Below, piece by piece: positions 53,648-62,226 of a DNA stretch of 64,000 nt (the first letter of the stretch is position 1; every line of letters begins with the position of its first letter). The DNA lies in NCBI GenBank assembly GCA_963771305.1, contig CAVYTS010000032.1, positions 372,001 to 436,000 of the forward strand. Direction: 5' to 3'. The stretch comes from CAJCIT01 sp963771305 (GTDB taxonomy: Bacteria > Acidobacteriota > Terriglobia > Bryobacterales > Bryobacteraceae). The notes under the pieces are model-generated. The model ran no database searches and was not told where the DNA came from. It saw only the letters and a program-made list of their open reading frames with translations. Made by a program: the position numbers and the translations under genes.

Positions 53648-54814
53648 ATGACGAAATCAGCGGTCGCGCCTGAATCTCCGGAGTTGTTGGCGGACGTGCT
53701 TAGGGAGGCGGCCATTCGCAACAAGACAATTGCCTTAGCCGGCAACGATTCGAAGCTGAAAATGGCCGGGCCGGCGCTGGATGCCGAGGTTGTGGTCTCC
53801 ACGCGTGGGCTGAGGCGCGTGTTGCAGTACGAGCCCAAAGATCTGACGATCAGTGTGGAAGCAGGTATGCCGTTCAATAAGCTGCAAGCCTTGCTGGGCG
53901 CAGAAAGGCAGATGATTGCGCTGGACCCGCCATTCACGGCACAAGCGACCATCGGCGGAGTCATTGCCAGCAATAGCAGCGGCCCCATGCGATTGGGTTA
54001 CGGGACGGCACGCGATCTGGTGATTGGCATGACATTCGCGACGCTGGAAGGCAAGCTCGTGAAGACAGGTGGCATGGTGGTAAAGAACGTCGCGGGTCTC
54101 GACATGGCCAAGCTGCTGATCGGCAGCTTCGGCACGCTGGCGGCGATCACGTCCATTAACTTCCGGGTTCATTCGCGGCCCGCGCAGACGATGACGTTTC
54201 TTCTGCGGGCCGCGAAACTCCAGGGGGTGCGTGAACTGCGGCAACGAATCCGGCGCAGCCCTTTGCAACCCATCGCTGTGGACTTGCTTTCGCCTGCCGC
54301 TGCGGCCCGACTCAACCAGGAACCGTTCGTGGTGGCGGTTCGGGCCGCAGGCAGCGACGCCACCCTGAAGCGCTACCGTCAGGAACTACCGCAAGCGGAC
54401 ACGTTGACGGGTGCGGACGAAGAGGCTTTGTGGACACGAATCCGGGAATACACGGCGGAGTTTCTGGAGCGCAGGCCTGACGGAGTGGTGTTGCGAATCT
54501 CGTCAAAGCTGGACGGCATGGCGGAAGCGATGGAGGGCATCGCCGATCCGTTCATCACGCGGCTCATGGCGGGCGTCAGTTATGTCTATCTGACCTCGTG
54601 GACGGCCGCTGCGCCGATTCTTACTCGCATCCAACGGCTGGGTGTGCCTGCTACGGTGCAGTATGCTCCGCATGCCGTGCGGACGAACTATGAGTTATGG
54701 CACATTCCGGACGGTGCGGCTCACAAGAATGCGTTTGACATGATGAAGAAAGTGAAGCAGATGTTCGATCCGCAGAGCTTGTTGAACCGAGACCGCTTGT
54801 ATGGCCGCATCTAG
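53648..54814 (+). CDS. glcE: glycolate oxidase, FAD-binding subunit
   Basis: The ATG at 53648 gives 388 residues; the frame to 53540 runs back over a dispersed hairpin. The FAD-binding PCMH/VAO domain has KTIALAGNDSKLKMAG, VVVSTRGLRRVLQYEPKDLT, ISVEAGMPFNKLQALL and ATIGGVIASNSSGPMRLGYG followed by TARDLVIG and GGMVVKNVAGLDMAKLLIGS with FGTLAAIT. It ends MFDPQSLLNRDRLYGRI, as FAD-linked oxidases usually do. With GlcD and GlcF it oxidises glycolate to glyoxylate. glcF overlaps the end by 14 bases, but no glcD is beside it. Confidence 0.9.
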   Translation: MTKSAVAPESPELLADVLREAAIRNKTIALAGNDSKLKMAGPALDAEVVVSTRGLRRVLQYEPKDLTISVEAGMPFNKLQALLGAERQMIALDPPFTAQATIGGVIASNSSGPMRLGYGTARDLVIGMTFATLEGKLVKTGGMVVKNVAGLDMAKLLIGSFGTLAAITSINFRVHSRPAQTMTFLLRAAKLQGVRELRQRIRRSPLQPIAVDLLSPAAAARLNQEPFVVAVRAAGSDATLKRYRQELPQADTLTGADEEALWTRIREYTAEFLERRPDGVVLRISSKLDGMAEAMEGIADPFITRLMAGVSYVYLTSWTAAAPILTRIQRLGVPATVQYAPHAVRTNYELWHIPDGAAHKNAFDMMKKVKQMFDPQSLLNRDRLYGRI

Positions 54815-56147
54815 TTCGCTGGTGGTGCTGGCCGAACAGGCGGAGGGCCCCAAGCGGAGTGACCTAGACAAGTGCGTGCATTGCGGGTTGTGCCTGAACG
54901 CCTGCCCCACCTACCGCGAACTCGGCGTGGAGATGGATTCGCCACGCGGCCGGATCTACCAGATGGCACAGGTGGCGGAAGGTGCGCCCATCACAGAATC
55001 CTACATTGAGCACATCTCGCTGTGTCTGGGCTGCCGCGGATGCGAGACCGCGTGCCCATCCGGTGTCCCCTATGGCCGGCTCATCGAGAGTGCCCGCGCC
55101 CAACTCGAAAGCCAACAGAAGCGTTCGTTCCTCAACCGGCTTTTCCGGACCTTTATCTTCGATCACTTCATTCCTTCGCGCAATATGCTGCAGGTGGCCG
55201 GGGCAGGCTTGTATCTGTACCAGGCCTCGGGCATGCAGCGTGTGCTGCGAGCACTTGGGGTGCTGAATGCAATCGGCAACCTGGGGAATCTGGAGGCACT
55301 GACGCCGAACGCAGAGGTGCCCTTCTTCTTCCCACAAATCGGGAAGACATTTGCGGCCGAGGGAGAGCGGCGTTTTCGAGTGGCGTTCCTGGCTGGTTGC
55401 ATTGCAAACGTGGCTTTCGCCCGGCTCAACGAAGCCACCATTCGGGTGTTGCAAAAGAATGGATGTGAGGTCGTCATCCCGGCCGATCAGAACTGTTGCG
55501 GGGCGTTGGCGATTCACTCCGGCCTGAAGGAGAACGCCCGCCAGTTAGCGCGGCGAAACATCGATGCGGTGCTCTCCGGCGAATATGACGCGATCATCAC
55601 CAACGCAGCCGGCTGCGGTTCCACGCTGAAGGAATACCACGAACTACTGGAGGATGATCCCGCGTACCACGAGAGAGCCCAGCGCTTTGTCGGACTGATG
55701 AAGGACATCACCGAGTTTCTGGCGTCGATTGAGTTGCGGCCTGGGATGCGAGCGCTAGGCACCGTCGTGACGTACCAGGATTCGTGCCATCTAGCGCATG
55801 GCCAGAAGATCACTGCCGCTCCACGCCAACTCCTGCGAAGCGTTCCCGGCGTGACGTTTTACGAAATGCCGACCGCGGACGTTTGTTGCGGCAGCGCTGG
55901 GATATACAACATTGTTCACAATGAACTGGCGATGAGCCTGCTGAAGGACAAGATGGCCATCGTCAATTCCAGTGGAGCGCAGACTATTGTGACAGCGAAT
56001 CCGGGATGTATGTTGCAACTGCGAGCCGGCTCACGGCTGTATGGACGCGGCCAGCGGGTGATGCATGTGGTGGAGTTGCTCGACGAAGCCTATTCGAAAG
56101 CGGTGGCTAAACCGAAAGCCGAGATGGCTCTCGGCTCACCAGGCTGA
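54801..56147 (+). CDS. glcF: glycolate oxidase, iron-sulfur subunit
   Basis: A 448-residue protein with two [4Fe-4S] ferredoxin motifs, DKCVHCGLCLNACPTY and SLCLGCRGCETACPSG. Two CCG domains typical of GlcF and heterodisulfide-reductase-like subunits follow: VVIPADQNCCGALAIHSG with GCGSTLKEYHELL, and PTADVCCGSAGIYNI with TANPGCMLQLRAG. It passes electrons from the flavin subunits to the respiratory chain at the membrane. It overlaps the 3' end of glcE (14 bases), showing translational coupling. Length is near the family norm. Confidence 0.92.
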   Translation: MAASSSLVVLAEQAEGPKRSDLDKCVHCGLCLNACPTYRELGVEMDSPRGRIYQMAQVAEGAPITESYIEHISLCLGCRGCETACPSGVPYGRLIESARAQLESQQKRSFLNRLFRTFIFDHFIPSRNMLQVAGAGLYLYQASGMQRVLRALGVLNAIGNLGNLEALTPNAEVPFFFPQIGKTFAAEGERRFRVAFLAGCIANVAFARLNEATIRVLQKNGCEVVIPADQNCCGALAIHSGLKENARQLARRNIDAVLSGEYDAIITNAAGCGSTLKEYHELLEDDPAYHERAQRFVGLMKDITEFLASIELRPGMRALGTVVTYQDSCHLAHGQKITAAPRQLLRSVPGVTFYEMPTADVCCGSAGIYNIVHNELAMSLLKDKMAIVNSSGAQTIVTANPGCMLQLRAGSRLYGRGQRVMHVVELLDEAYSKAVAKPKAEMALGSPG

Positions 56148-56204
56148 TAGCCCGCGCCACCCAGCTTCTAGGTCCGCTGCCCGTCTCTCTGCGACAATTT
56201 TTAC

Positions 56205-57911
56205 ATGGCGAAGCCAGCGTTAATTGCGGTTGACGACGAGCCGGAAGTATTACGCTCGGTGGAACGCGACCTGCGGCGGAAGTACGGCTCAGCCTACCGT
56301 ATTCTGCGGGCAGAGTCGGGTACGGTGGCGCTTGACGCGGCAGAGAAACTGAAGGCGCGCGACGAAACAGTGGCTCTGTTTCTTGCCGACCAGCGAATGC
56401 CGGTGATGTCCGGCATCGAGTTTCTGACCAAAGCGACCAAGGTCTTCCCTGCCGCCAAGAAGGTTCTGCTCACCGCCTACGCCGATACGAATGCGGCCAT
56501 CGCGGCAATTAACGAAGTGCGGCTCGACTACTACCTCCTGAAACCCTGGGACCCGCCGGAGGTGAATCTTTATCCGGTTCTGGATGATCTTCTCGGGGAT
56601 TGGCGGGCGCACTTCAGGCTGCCTTACGAAGGGCTGCGCGTCATCGGTTACCGATGGTCGCCCGAAAGCCATGCGGTGAAGGATTTTCTCGGCCGGAACT
56701 GCTTCCCGTATGAATGGACTGATATCGCTGGACGGGAGAATGAGCCGGCCATTCAGAGGATGCTGGCGCAGATCGGCGACAATTTACAGTTTCCGGTGGT
56801 GCTCTTTCCAGACGGCGGCAAATTGCAGCGACCGGCCCCGAGCGAACTAGCGGAACGGCTGGGCCTCACCACGCGAGCGGGAGGTTCGTTCTACGACCTG
56901 GTGATCGTGGGAGGCGGGCCGGCGGGCCTCGCGGCAGCGGTCTATGGCGCGTCGGAGGGATTGAAGACGGCCCTCATCGAAGCCGAGGCCCCGGGGGGGC
57001 AGGCCGGCATGAGTTCCCGGATTGAGAATTATCTCGGCTTTCCCGCGGGCCTCTCGGGCGGCGATCTGGCTCGACGTGCCAGCATGCAGGCGCGGCGATT
57101 TGGCGTGGAGTTTATCCATCCGATGGAAGCCACGGGAGTTCGCATTGAAGACCCCTACCGGATCGTGAAGCTCGCCAACGGCACCGAAGTTCCGTGCCAT
57201 GCCATGCTGATTGCCAGTGGCCTCTCGTGGCGCAAGCTGGATGTTCCCGGTGTCGAGCGCCTGCACGGGACAGGGGTGTACTATGGGGCGGCTCTGACGG
57301 AGGCTATTCTTTGCCAGAACGAAGAAGTCTACGTGGTGGGCGGCGCGAACTCGGCGGGACAGGCGGCGGTCTATTTCGCCCAATATGCCAGCAAGGTGCA
57401 CATGCTGGTACGAGCCGAATCTCTAGTGAAGAGCATGTCGCATTATCTGATCGACCAGATTAAGGCTATCCCCAATATTGACGTCGAGCCCTACACCGAA
57501 GTTGTGGAAGCGTTGGGCGAGCAGCGCCTGGAAAGTCTACGGTTACAGAACAGCCAGACGGGCGAGATCCGAACCGTGAAGGCAACTGGCCTGTTCATCT
57601 TTATCGGCGCATCCCCCAAGACGGAGTGGATGCAAGGTCTGGTGGCGACTGACGATCGCGGCTTCATCCTCTCGGGGCCGAGCCTGCCGCATGTTGACGG
57701 GGCGCATCTGCCGGTAGGATGGAAAGCCGACCGCGACCCATTCCTGCTTGAAACCAGCGTTCCCGGTATATTTGTCGCCGGCGACGTCCGACATGGATCA
57801 ATTAAGCGTGTCGCATCATCTGTAGGGGAGGGATCCATTTGCGTCCAGATGATCCACCAGCATCTGGCGCACCTTACGGGCGTAGCGCAAGCCGCTACGG
57901 CGGTGAGTTAG
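56205..57911 (+). CDS. fused response-regulator receiver / thioredoxin-reductase-like flavoprotein
   Basis: A 568-residue three-part protein. Residues 1-125 are a receiver domain (ALIAVDDEPEVLRSV, phospho-Asp in LFLADQRMPVMSG, Thr in VLLTAYADT, Lys in YLLKPWD). Residues ~140-220 are glutaredoxin/thioredoxin-like (GYRWSPESHAVKDFLGRNCF, FPVVLFPDGG). Residues ~228-560 form an FAD/NAD(P) reductase domain (DLVIVGGGPAGLAAAVYG, GGQAGMSSRIENYLGFP, VYVVGGANSAGQAAVYFAQY, GIFVAGDVRHGSIKRVASSV). Where thioredoxin reductases have CxxC this protein reads GTGVYYGAALTEA, so the redox disulfide is absent and it is not a normal thioredoxin reductase. It heads a tight unit with a CNBD-kinase and a UBP zinc finger. 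Confidence 0.9.
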   Translation: MAKPALIAVDDEPEVLRSVERDLRRKYGSAYRILRAESGTVALDAAEKLKARDETVALFLADQRMPVMSGIEFLTKATKVFPAAKKVLLTAYADTNAAIAAINEVRLDYYLLKPWDPPEVNLYPVLDDLLGDWRAHFRLPYEGLRVIGYRWSPESHAVKDFLGRNCFPYEWTDIAGRENEPAIQRMLAQIGDNLQFPVVLFPDGGKLQRPAPSELAERLGLTTRAGGSFYDLVIVGGGPAGLAAAVYGASEGLKTALIEAEAPGGQAGMSSRIENYLGFPAGLSGGDLARRASMQARRFGVEFIHPMEATGVRIEDPYRIVKLANGTEVPCHAMLIASGLSWRKLDVPGVERLHGTGVYYGAALTEAILCQNEEVYVVGGANSAGQAAVYFAQYASKVHMLVRAESLVKSMSHYLIDQIKAIPNIDVEPYTEVVEALGEQRLESLRLQNSQTGEIRTVKATGLFIFIGASPKTEWMQGLVATDDRGFILSGPSLPHVDGAHLPVGWKADRDPFLLETSVPGIFVAGDVRHGSIKRVASSVGEGSICVQMIHQHLAHLTGVAQAATAVS

Positions 57912-57923
57912 GGGATCGATTCG

Positions 57924-59360
57924 ATGTTTCACGATATCCACGACAAAGACATCTTCCCGTACTTCGACCAGCATCAGCTGGAGCTAATCCAGTCGTACGG
58001 CGAGGTGGTGCACTTTGGGGACGATGAGCTGGTGTTTTCGCAAGGCGACAAAGTCTGGGATCTGTACGTTGTCATTTCCGGGAAGCTTCGCATTACGAAA
58101 ACCATCGGCAATGAAGACAACCTGTTGGCCTATCACGGGCCGGGGCAGTTTTCGGGCGACTTGTCGATCCTGATGGGTGGGGCGGCATCGGCGACGGGGC
58201 GCACCGTGGGTCCGACGACGCTGCTGCGCGTGACGCCGAAGACACTGCGCGCGTTGATCTCGGAATGTTCTCCGCTAGCCGAGGTGGTGTTGAAGGCAAT
58301 GGCGCAGCGTTCGCGCGAGGTGGACGCACACGTCAATCATGAAGAGAAGTTGGCAGCGCTCGGGAAGATGTCAGCCGGCCTGGCGCACGAACTGAATAAT
58401 CCAGCAGCAGCCGCTCGCCGGGCTTCGAAGCTGATGCTGGAGACCATACTCGAAGCACCCTTGCGGATGCTTGAGCTGGATCCAACCTGGAACCCAAGCC
58501 AGCGCGAGCTGATTCGCCAGACGTCCAAAGGCTTGCGGGAACGCGTTCTGCAGGGTTTCCCCAAACAGGACCCCATGGAGTTGAGCGACAGGGAGCAGGC
58601 CATCTACGACTGGCTCGAGGAGCATGGCTCGCCCCGAGCGGCCGACCAGGCGCCTCCGCTAGCGGCAGCCGCCTTCAGCGTGGACGTGCTCGATGTCTGG
58701 CACAACACGCTCGGCACCGGCTATCCCTTCCAAAAGGCGATGAACTGGCTGGAAACGGTCCTTCGGATGGGGGAACTGGCGAAGGATATCGAGACCAGCA
58801 CCGAGCGCATCGCGGAACTTGTGCAGGCCATGAAGGAATACACCTACATGGACCAGGCAAAGTTCCAGGAGATCGATGTCCACAAAGGCCTCGAAAGCAC
58901 GCTCAAAATCATGCACCACAAGCTGAAGAATGGAGTCGAGGTGCAGCGGCAATATGATGAATTGTCGCCGAAGATTTGCGCCTACCCGGGCGAGCTGAAT
59001 CAAGTCTGGACGAACCTGATCGACAATGCGATTGACGCGATGAATGGCAAGGGCCTTCTCACGATCCGTACGATGGGTTGCGCGGAGGGCGTGTTGGTGG
59101 AAATCGAAGACAACGGCCCGGGCATACCCGACGACGTTAAAAATCGCATCTTTGAGCCATTCTTCACGACCAAAGGGCTCGGCAAAGGAACTGGGTTGGG
59201 GCTGGACATTTCGTATCGGATCGTCACGTTCCGTCACGGCGGGCGAATTCAAGTGCATTCCAAACCGGGTGAAACCATCTTCAGCGTTTACCTGCCCGCC
59301 AATCCGCCAAAAGAACGGGACCGAGTGGCAGAGGTGGGATCTCAATCCGCAGAACGATAA
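57924..59360 (+). CDS. histidine kinase with N-terminal cyclic-nucleotide-binding domain
   Basis: A 478-residue soluble kinase starting 13 bases after the flavoprotein. Residues ~10-130 are a CNBD/Crp-like domain (VVHFGDDELVFSQGDKVWDL, YVVISGKLRITKTIG, GPGQFSGDLSILMGG). The H-box is EKLAALGKMSAGLAHELNNP, with phospho-His in AHELNNPAAAARRA. The long region 190-330 is helical. The HATPase domain has the N box (LNQVWTNLIDNAIDAMNGKG), G1 (VEIEDNGPGIPDDVK), F (IFEPFFTTKGLGKG) and G2 (TGLGLDISYRIV). No membrane segment is seen. It probably phosphorylates the receiver of the adjacent flavoprotein in response to a bound ligand; this pairing is inference. Confidence 0.92.
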   Translation: MFHDIHDKDIFPYFDQHQLELIQSYGEVVHFGDDELVFSQGDKVWDLYVVISGKLRITKTIGNEDNLLAYHGPGQFSGDLSILMGGAASATGRTVGPTTLLRVTPKTLRALISECSPLAEVVLKAMAQRSREVDAHVNHEEKLAALGKMSAGLAHELNNPAAAARRASKLMLETILEAPLRMLELDPTWNPSQRELIRQTSKGLRERVLQGFPKQDPMELSDREQAIYDWLEEHGSPRAADQAPPLAAAAFSVDVLDVWHNTLGTGYPFQKAMNWLETVLRMGELAKDIETSTERIAELVQAMKEYTYMDQAKFQEIDVHKGLESTLKIMHHKLKNGVEVQRQYDELSPKICAYPGELNQVWTNLIDNAIDAMNGKGLLTIRTMGCAEGVLVEIEDNGPGIPDDVKNRIFEPFFTTKGLGKGTGLGLDISYRIVTFRHGGRIQVHSKPGETIFSVYLPANPPKERDRVAEVGSQSAER

Positions 59361-59386
59361 ACGCCATAGCAACGAAGGAGGCTGAC

Positions 59387-59666
59387 TTGAAACCTACTTG
59401 TCCGCATATCGCCGAGGCAAATCGCCAGCAAAAGCCCAACACCAATGGCTGCGAGGAGTGCCTGAAGCTGGGCCAATCCTGGGTTCATCTGCGCGTTTGT
59501 CTTACGCTGCGGCCATGTCGGTTGCTGCGATAGCTCGATCGGCAAACACGCCACGAAGCATTTCCGCGCCACGAAGCATCCGATGGTGCGTTCGCTGGAG
59601 CGCGGCGAAGACTGGGGCTGGTGTTACGCCGACGATACCTTCTTTGAGCCGTTCCTCAACGGCTAA
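59387..59666 (+). pseudogene. UBP-type zinc-finger protein, one frame break
   Basis: GGAGG at 59377-59381 precedes a TTG start at 59387. The frame reads MKPTCPHIAEANRQQKPNTN, then CEECLKLGQSWVHLRVCLT. Near 59506 one extra base shifts it. In the next frame it continues CGHVGCCDSSIGKHATKHFR, ATKHPMVRSLERGEDWGWCY and ADDTFFEPFLNG, ending at 59666, about 92 residues. The Cys/His layout (CPH...CxxC...C..CGHVGCCDS....H...H) is that of the UBP/ZnF_UBP domain, which in eukaryotes binds the ubiquitin C terminus. It is the third gene of the flavoprotein-kinase cassette. As the extra base is isolated and all zinc ligands remain, sequence error is likely. Confidence 0.82.
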
Positions 59667-59761
59667 GGCGCTTTCCCGGCTCCGACCAGAGCCCGCCGTC
59701 CAGCTGGGTTCTTCAGCTGGAACGCCGCGGTTGGACTCTGTTCCGGGACATTGTATTTCGT

Positions 59762-60149
59762 TCAACCACGGTCGCTGTGTTCGGTCGCCGCGCGGAGGAC
59801 CATGGTCTGCCCGACCGCCAGTCGACCAATGCGAGTGACGACGCCCAACTTCCATGGCCAAGTCCTCACCGAAGACAGGCATCTCTTCGCCATCCGGCGT
59901 ACGAATATGCGTGGGAAGATCTCCCTGAGCACCCTCTTCACGGCGCTGCGAACCAAACCGGAGCAAATCGGGAAGCTTACTTGCTGTCAGCCACGGGCAG
60001 CCGTTACGATCATCGTTTCGGCGGAACGCCAGGCGTCTGTCACCGTCAAGACCGTGCCAGCCTGCCGTGGCAGCCTCCAGTCGTTCGCCGCCCATGGACT
60101 TCACGGGGTACCGGAAGATCGCCTCCACATGTCCGATTTCTGTGCGCAT
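59762..60149 (-). pseudogene. MOSC-domain protein with a large internal deletion
   Basis: From ATG 60149 the N terminus is normal for this family (HVEAIFRYPVKSMGGERLEA, GWHGLDGDRRLAFRR, PWLTASKLPDLLRFGSQRRE, PTHIRTPDGEEMPVFGEDLA). It stops matching after LAMEVG near 59845. In a different frame, immediately after, lies the family's normal C terminus, VVTRIGRLAVGQTMVLRAAT, with its stop at 59762. The intervening MOSC core, about 130 codons in full-length relatives, is gone. The gene is therefore a deletion derivative and cannot make a working molybdenum-cofactor-binding domain. An IS1634-type element begins about eight bases upstream of the start codon. Confidence 0.75.
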
Positions 60150-60157
60150 TGTCGATC

Positions 60158-62187
60158 TAACCGAAGTTCGTCACGACGGAGGCCGAAAGGCACCTAAGTC
60201 ATTCAGAATGAGTTCAGGCAATCGCCGAGTCTACACTACATTTGCGATGAAGTTCGAACCTCGCGGGGAGGCTGAGCCCGAGTTGCTGGAGGAGCGATTT
60301 CTGCTCGGCGGTCGGTTCGGTGATGCGGCGCAGGCGGATCTCTCGTCCATCGGTGGTGGGCAGGATAATGTTGGCGCTGTGTAGGCTAGAGAGCAGGGCG
60401 AGCGCCTTCATCGCCGACAGAGGCTGGGCGTTGTTGACTCCGCTGCTCGATGGTTGCGGGACGATCGCAGGGCGGCGCTTCAACAAATGCTTGAGCGTGA
60501 CCCACAGGGCATAGCCGAGAAAGGCCACCATCACGTGGGCCTTGACGCGCGACTCGAGTTGATGGAACAAGGGCCGGATGGACAGCTCGCTTTTGAGCGC
60601 GCGGAACGATGCCTCAGCCTCGGTTAACTGCATGTACCGGGACCAGAGCTCTTCCGAGGTGCCGACCTGGAGATTGGTGCGGAGCATGTAAGCGCCTTCC
60701 CGCAGTCCGCGCCAGACCTTGCGATCTTCTTTGATTGCCCAGTGGAGACGAACGCCCTCGGGCGTGTCCCGCAGACCGACCTGGTAGAGATCGTTCACCT
60801 GGGGATGGCTGGCTTGAATCCGCCCCAGACGCCGCTCCATTTTGTGGCGGTCTTTCAGCCGACCGGTCTCGATGGTTTTCGCCAGACGTTTCAGAGCATT
60901 TTCCATACGGCCGGAAAATCGGTTCCGGATGGCCTTCTCTTTTTCTTTCCGGCCGCTGGTGCGGCACAGGATGAAGGTCTCCTCGCCCCGAGGAATGGCT
61001 ACCTTCTTCACTTCCACGTCGGGCCGCACCTGAGTCCAATCGTCTTTCAGCAGCTCCTCTTCAAACTGCTTCATCTGGCTGCGCGGCGTGCCCACCAGGT
61101 ACTGGCCACCGCGTTTGCGGATCGCCTGAAGATTCTCCTCGCTCACGATGCCGCGATCAAACACCCAGATCCGCCGCGCCTTGCCATACTTACGTTCCAC
61201 CATGCGCAGAATCGTCTCCATGGTCGAAACATCGGCGCGGTTGCCGTCGAAGGTCTCATAGCTGAATGGGAAACCCTCGCTGTTGACGATCAGCGCGATC
61301 ACCATCTGCTCGCAGTCCGGGCGATGATCGCGCGAATAGCCCCGCCGCATCATCGGATTCTTCTCCGCGGCGCCTTCCACATAGCTGCTCGTCAGATCGT
61401 AGAGCAGCACGTCAAACTCGGCACCGAACAGCTCACCGTAGCGCTGCTTGAGATGCCGCTCCAGCTTCGTTTTGTGCGGCAGAATCCGGTCCAGGCAACG
61501 GTACAGCCGCGTGTCGTTGAGCTTGCCTTCTTCGATTCCCAGCAGGTCATCCAGCGCCGTGGAGGGATACCAACGTTCTTCGATGGCCAACTCGCTGCCT
61601 GGCTCGCACAGCCGATTGATAGCCAGCACGGCGGCCACGCGCGACCATCTCACGTCGGCCTCCTGCTCATCCACCGCCTCTTCGAAGAAACGATCCAGTT
61701 CCAGACGTCTCCACAGTTCCAGGCCCAGCCAGCAGGAGCCGAACTGCCGCGTGCGCTCCAGCCGCACCTTGTTCAGCAGCACCCGTGCCACCTGCGGATC
61801 ATTCGCCGGCGGCTCCACGTGCGAGGGAAAAAGCTTCAGTTGCTGCGCCTCACCCTGCTCGTTGAAGACTTCGATCGTCTTCAGCCAGCGCGCCTGCGCC
61901 GAACTGTTCAACTCGCCCAGATAGCACAGCGTTTTCTGCCGGGGTCCATCGGGCGTGCGTACTGTCTCAACCAGCGACCAGTAGCCGTGGTCCTTGCCGT
62001 CTTTGCTCCGCCGGTTCGCCCGCAGAAACATTCTAAGGCGATCTTGTCATGAGACTCGAACCTCTTCAAGAGGGTTGGTCTACACCACATCGACTTCTAC
62101 CCAAGCCGCCATTGGAGCCAAGACACTTATCCCATTCGCAAGCCCCGACTTTGCTTAAATCGATGTCCCCATGACGAACTTCGGCTA
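60158..62187. mobile_element. IS1634-family (IS4-like) insertion sequence
   Basis: The ends are TAACCGAAGTTCGTCA (60158-60173) and, inverted, TGACGAACTTCGGCTA (62172-62187), which share 15 of 16 bases. Between them is one complete transposase gene on the minus strand. The element is about 2.03 kb. No target-site duplication is obvious at the outer flanks, which fits rearrangement of the neighbouring MOSC locus. Confidence 0.75.
60214..62031 (-). CDS. IS1634-family DDE transposase
   Basis: A complete 605-residue transposase. The start MFLRANRRSKDGKDHGYWSL is typical. The first catalytic Asp is in FDVLLYDLTSSYVEGAAEKN, the second in RRIWVFDRGIVSEENLQAIR and the Glu in LTEAEASFRALKSELSIRPL. SRDHRPDCEQMVIALIVNSE is the family-specific stretch before the second Asp. 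The frame is intact, so the element may be mobile. Confidence 0.93.
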   Translation of the reverse strand: MFLRANRRSKDGKDHGYWSLVETVRTPDGPRQKTLCYLGELNSSAQARWLKTIEVFNEQGEAQQLKLFPSHVEPPANDPQVARVLLNKVRLERTRQFGSCWLGLELWRRLELDRFFEEAVDEQEADVRWSRVAAVLAINRLCEPGSELAIEERWYPSTALDDLLGIEEGKLNDTRLYRCLDRILPHKTKLERHLKQRYGELFGAEFDVLLYDLTSSYVEGAAEKNPMMRRGYSRDHRPDCEQMVIALIVNSEGFPFSYETFDGNRADVSTMETILRMVERKYGKARRIWVFDRGIVSEENLQAIRKRGGQYLVGTPRSQMKQFEEELLKDDWTQVRPDVEVKKVAIPRGEETFILCRTSGRKEKEKAIRNRFSGRMENALKRLAKTIETGRLKDRHKMERRLGRIQASHPQVNDLYQVGLRDTPEGVRLHWAIKEDRKVWRGLREGAYMLRTNLQVGTSEELWSRYMQLTEAEASFRALKSELSIRPLFHQLESRVKAHVMVAFLGYALWVTLKHLLKRRPAIVPQPSSSGVNNAQPLSAMKALALLSSLHSANIILPTTDGREIRLRRITEPTAEQKSLLQQLGLSLPARFELHRKCSVDSAIA

Positions 62188-62226
62188 AGCCCGCGAACGC
62201 CATTAGTTAACCGAGGGCGGTTATTG

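Noticed and set aside
56205..57911. Calling this gene a working thioredoxin reductase (trxB)
   Set aside because: The redox CxxC of TrxB is absent; only the FAD/NAD(P) fold is shared.
60742..62052. Open frame of 436 codons on the plus strand inside the IS1634 transposase
   Set aside because: Antisense shadow of an intact transposase; composition biased and no motif.
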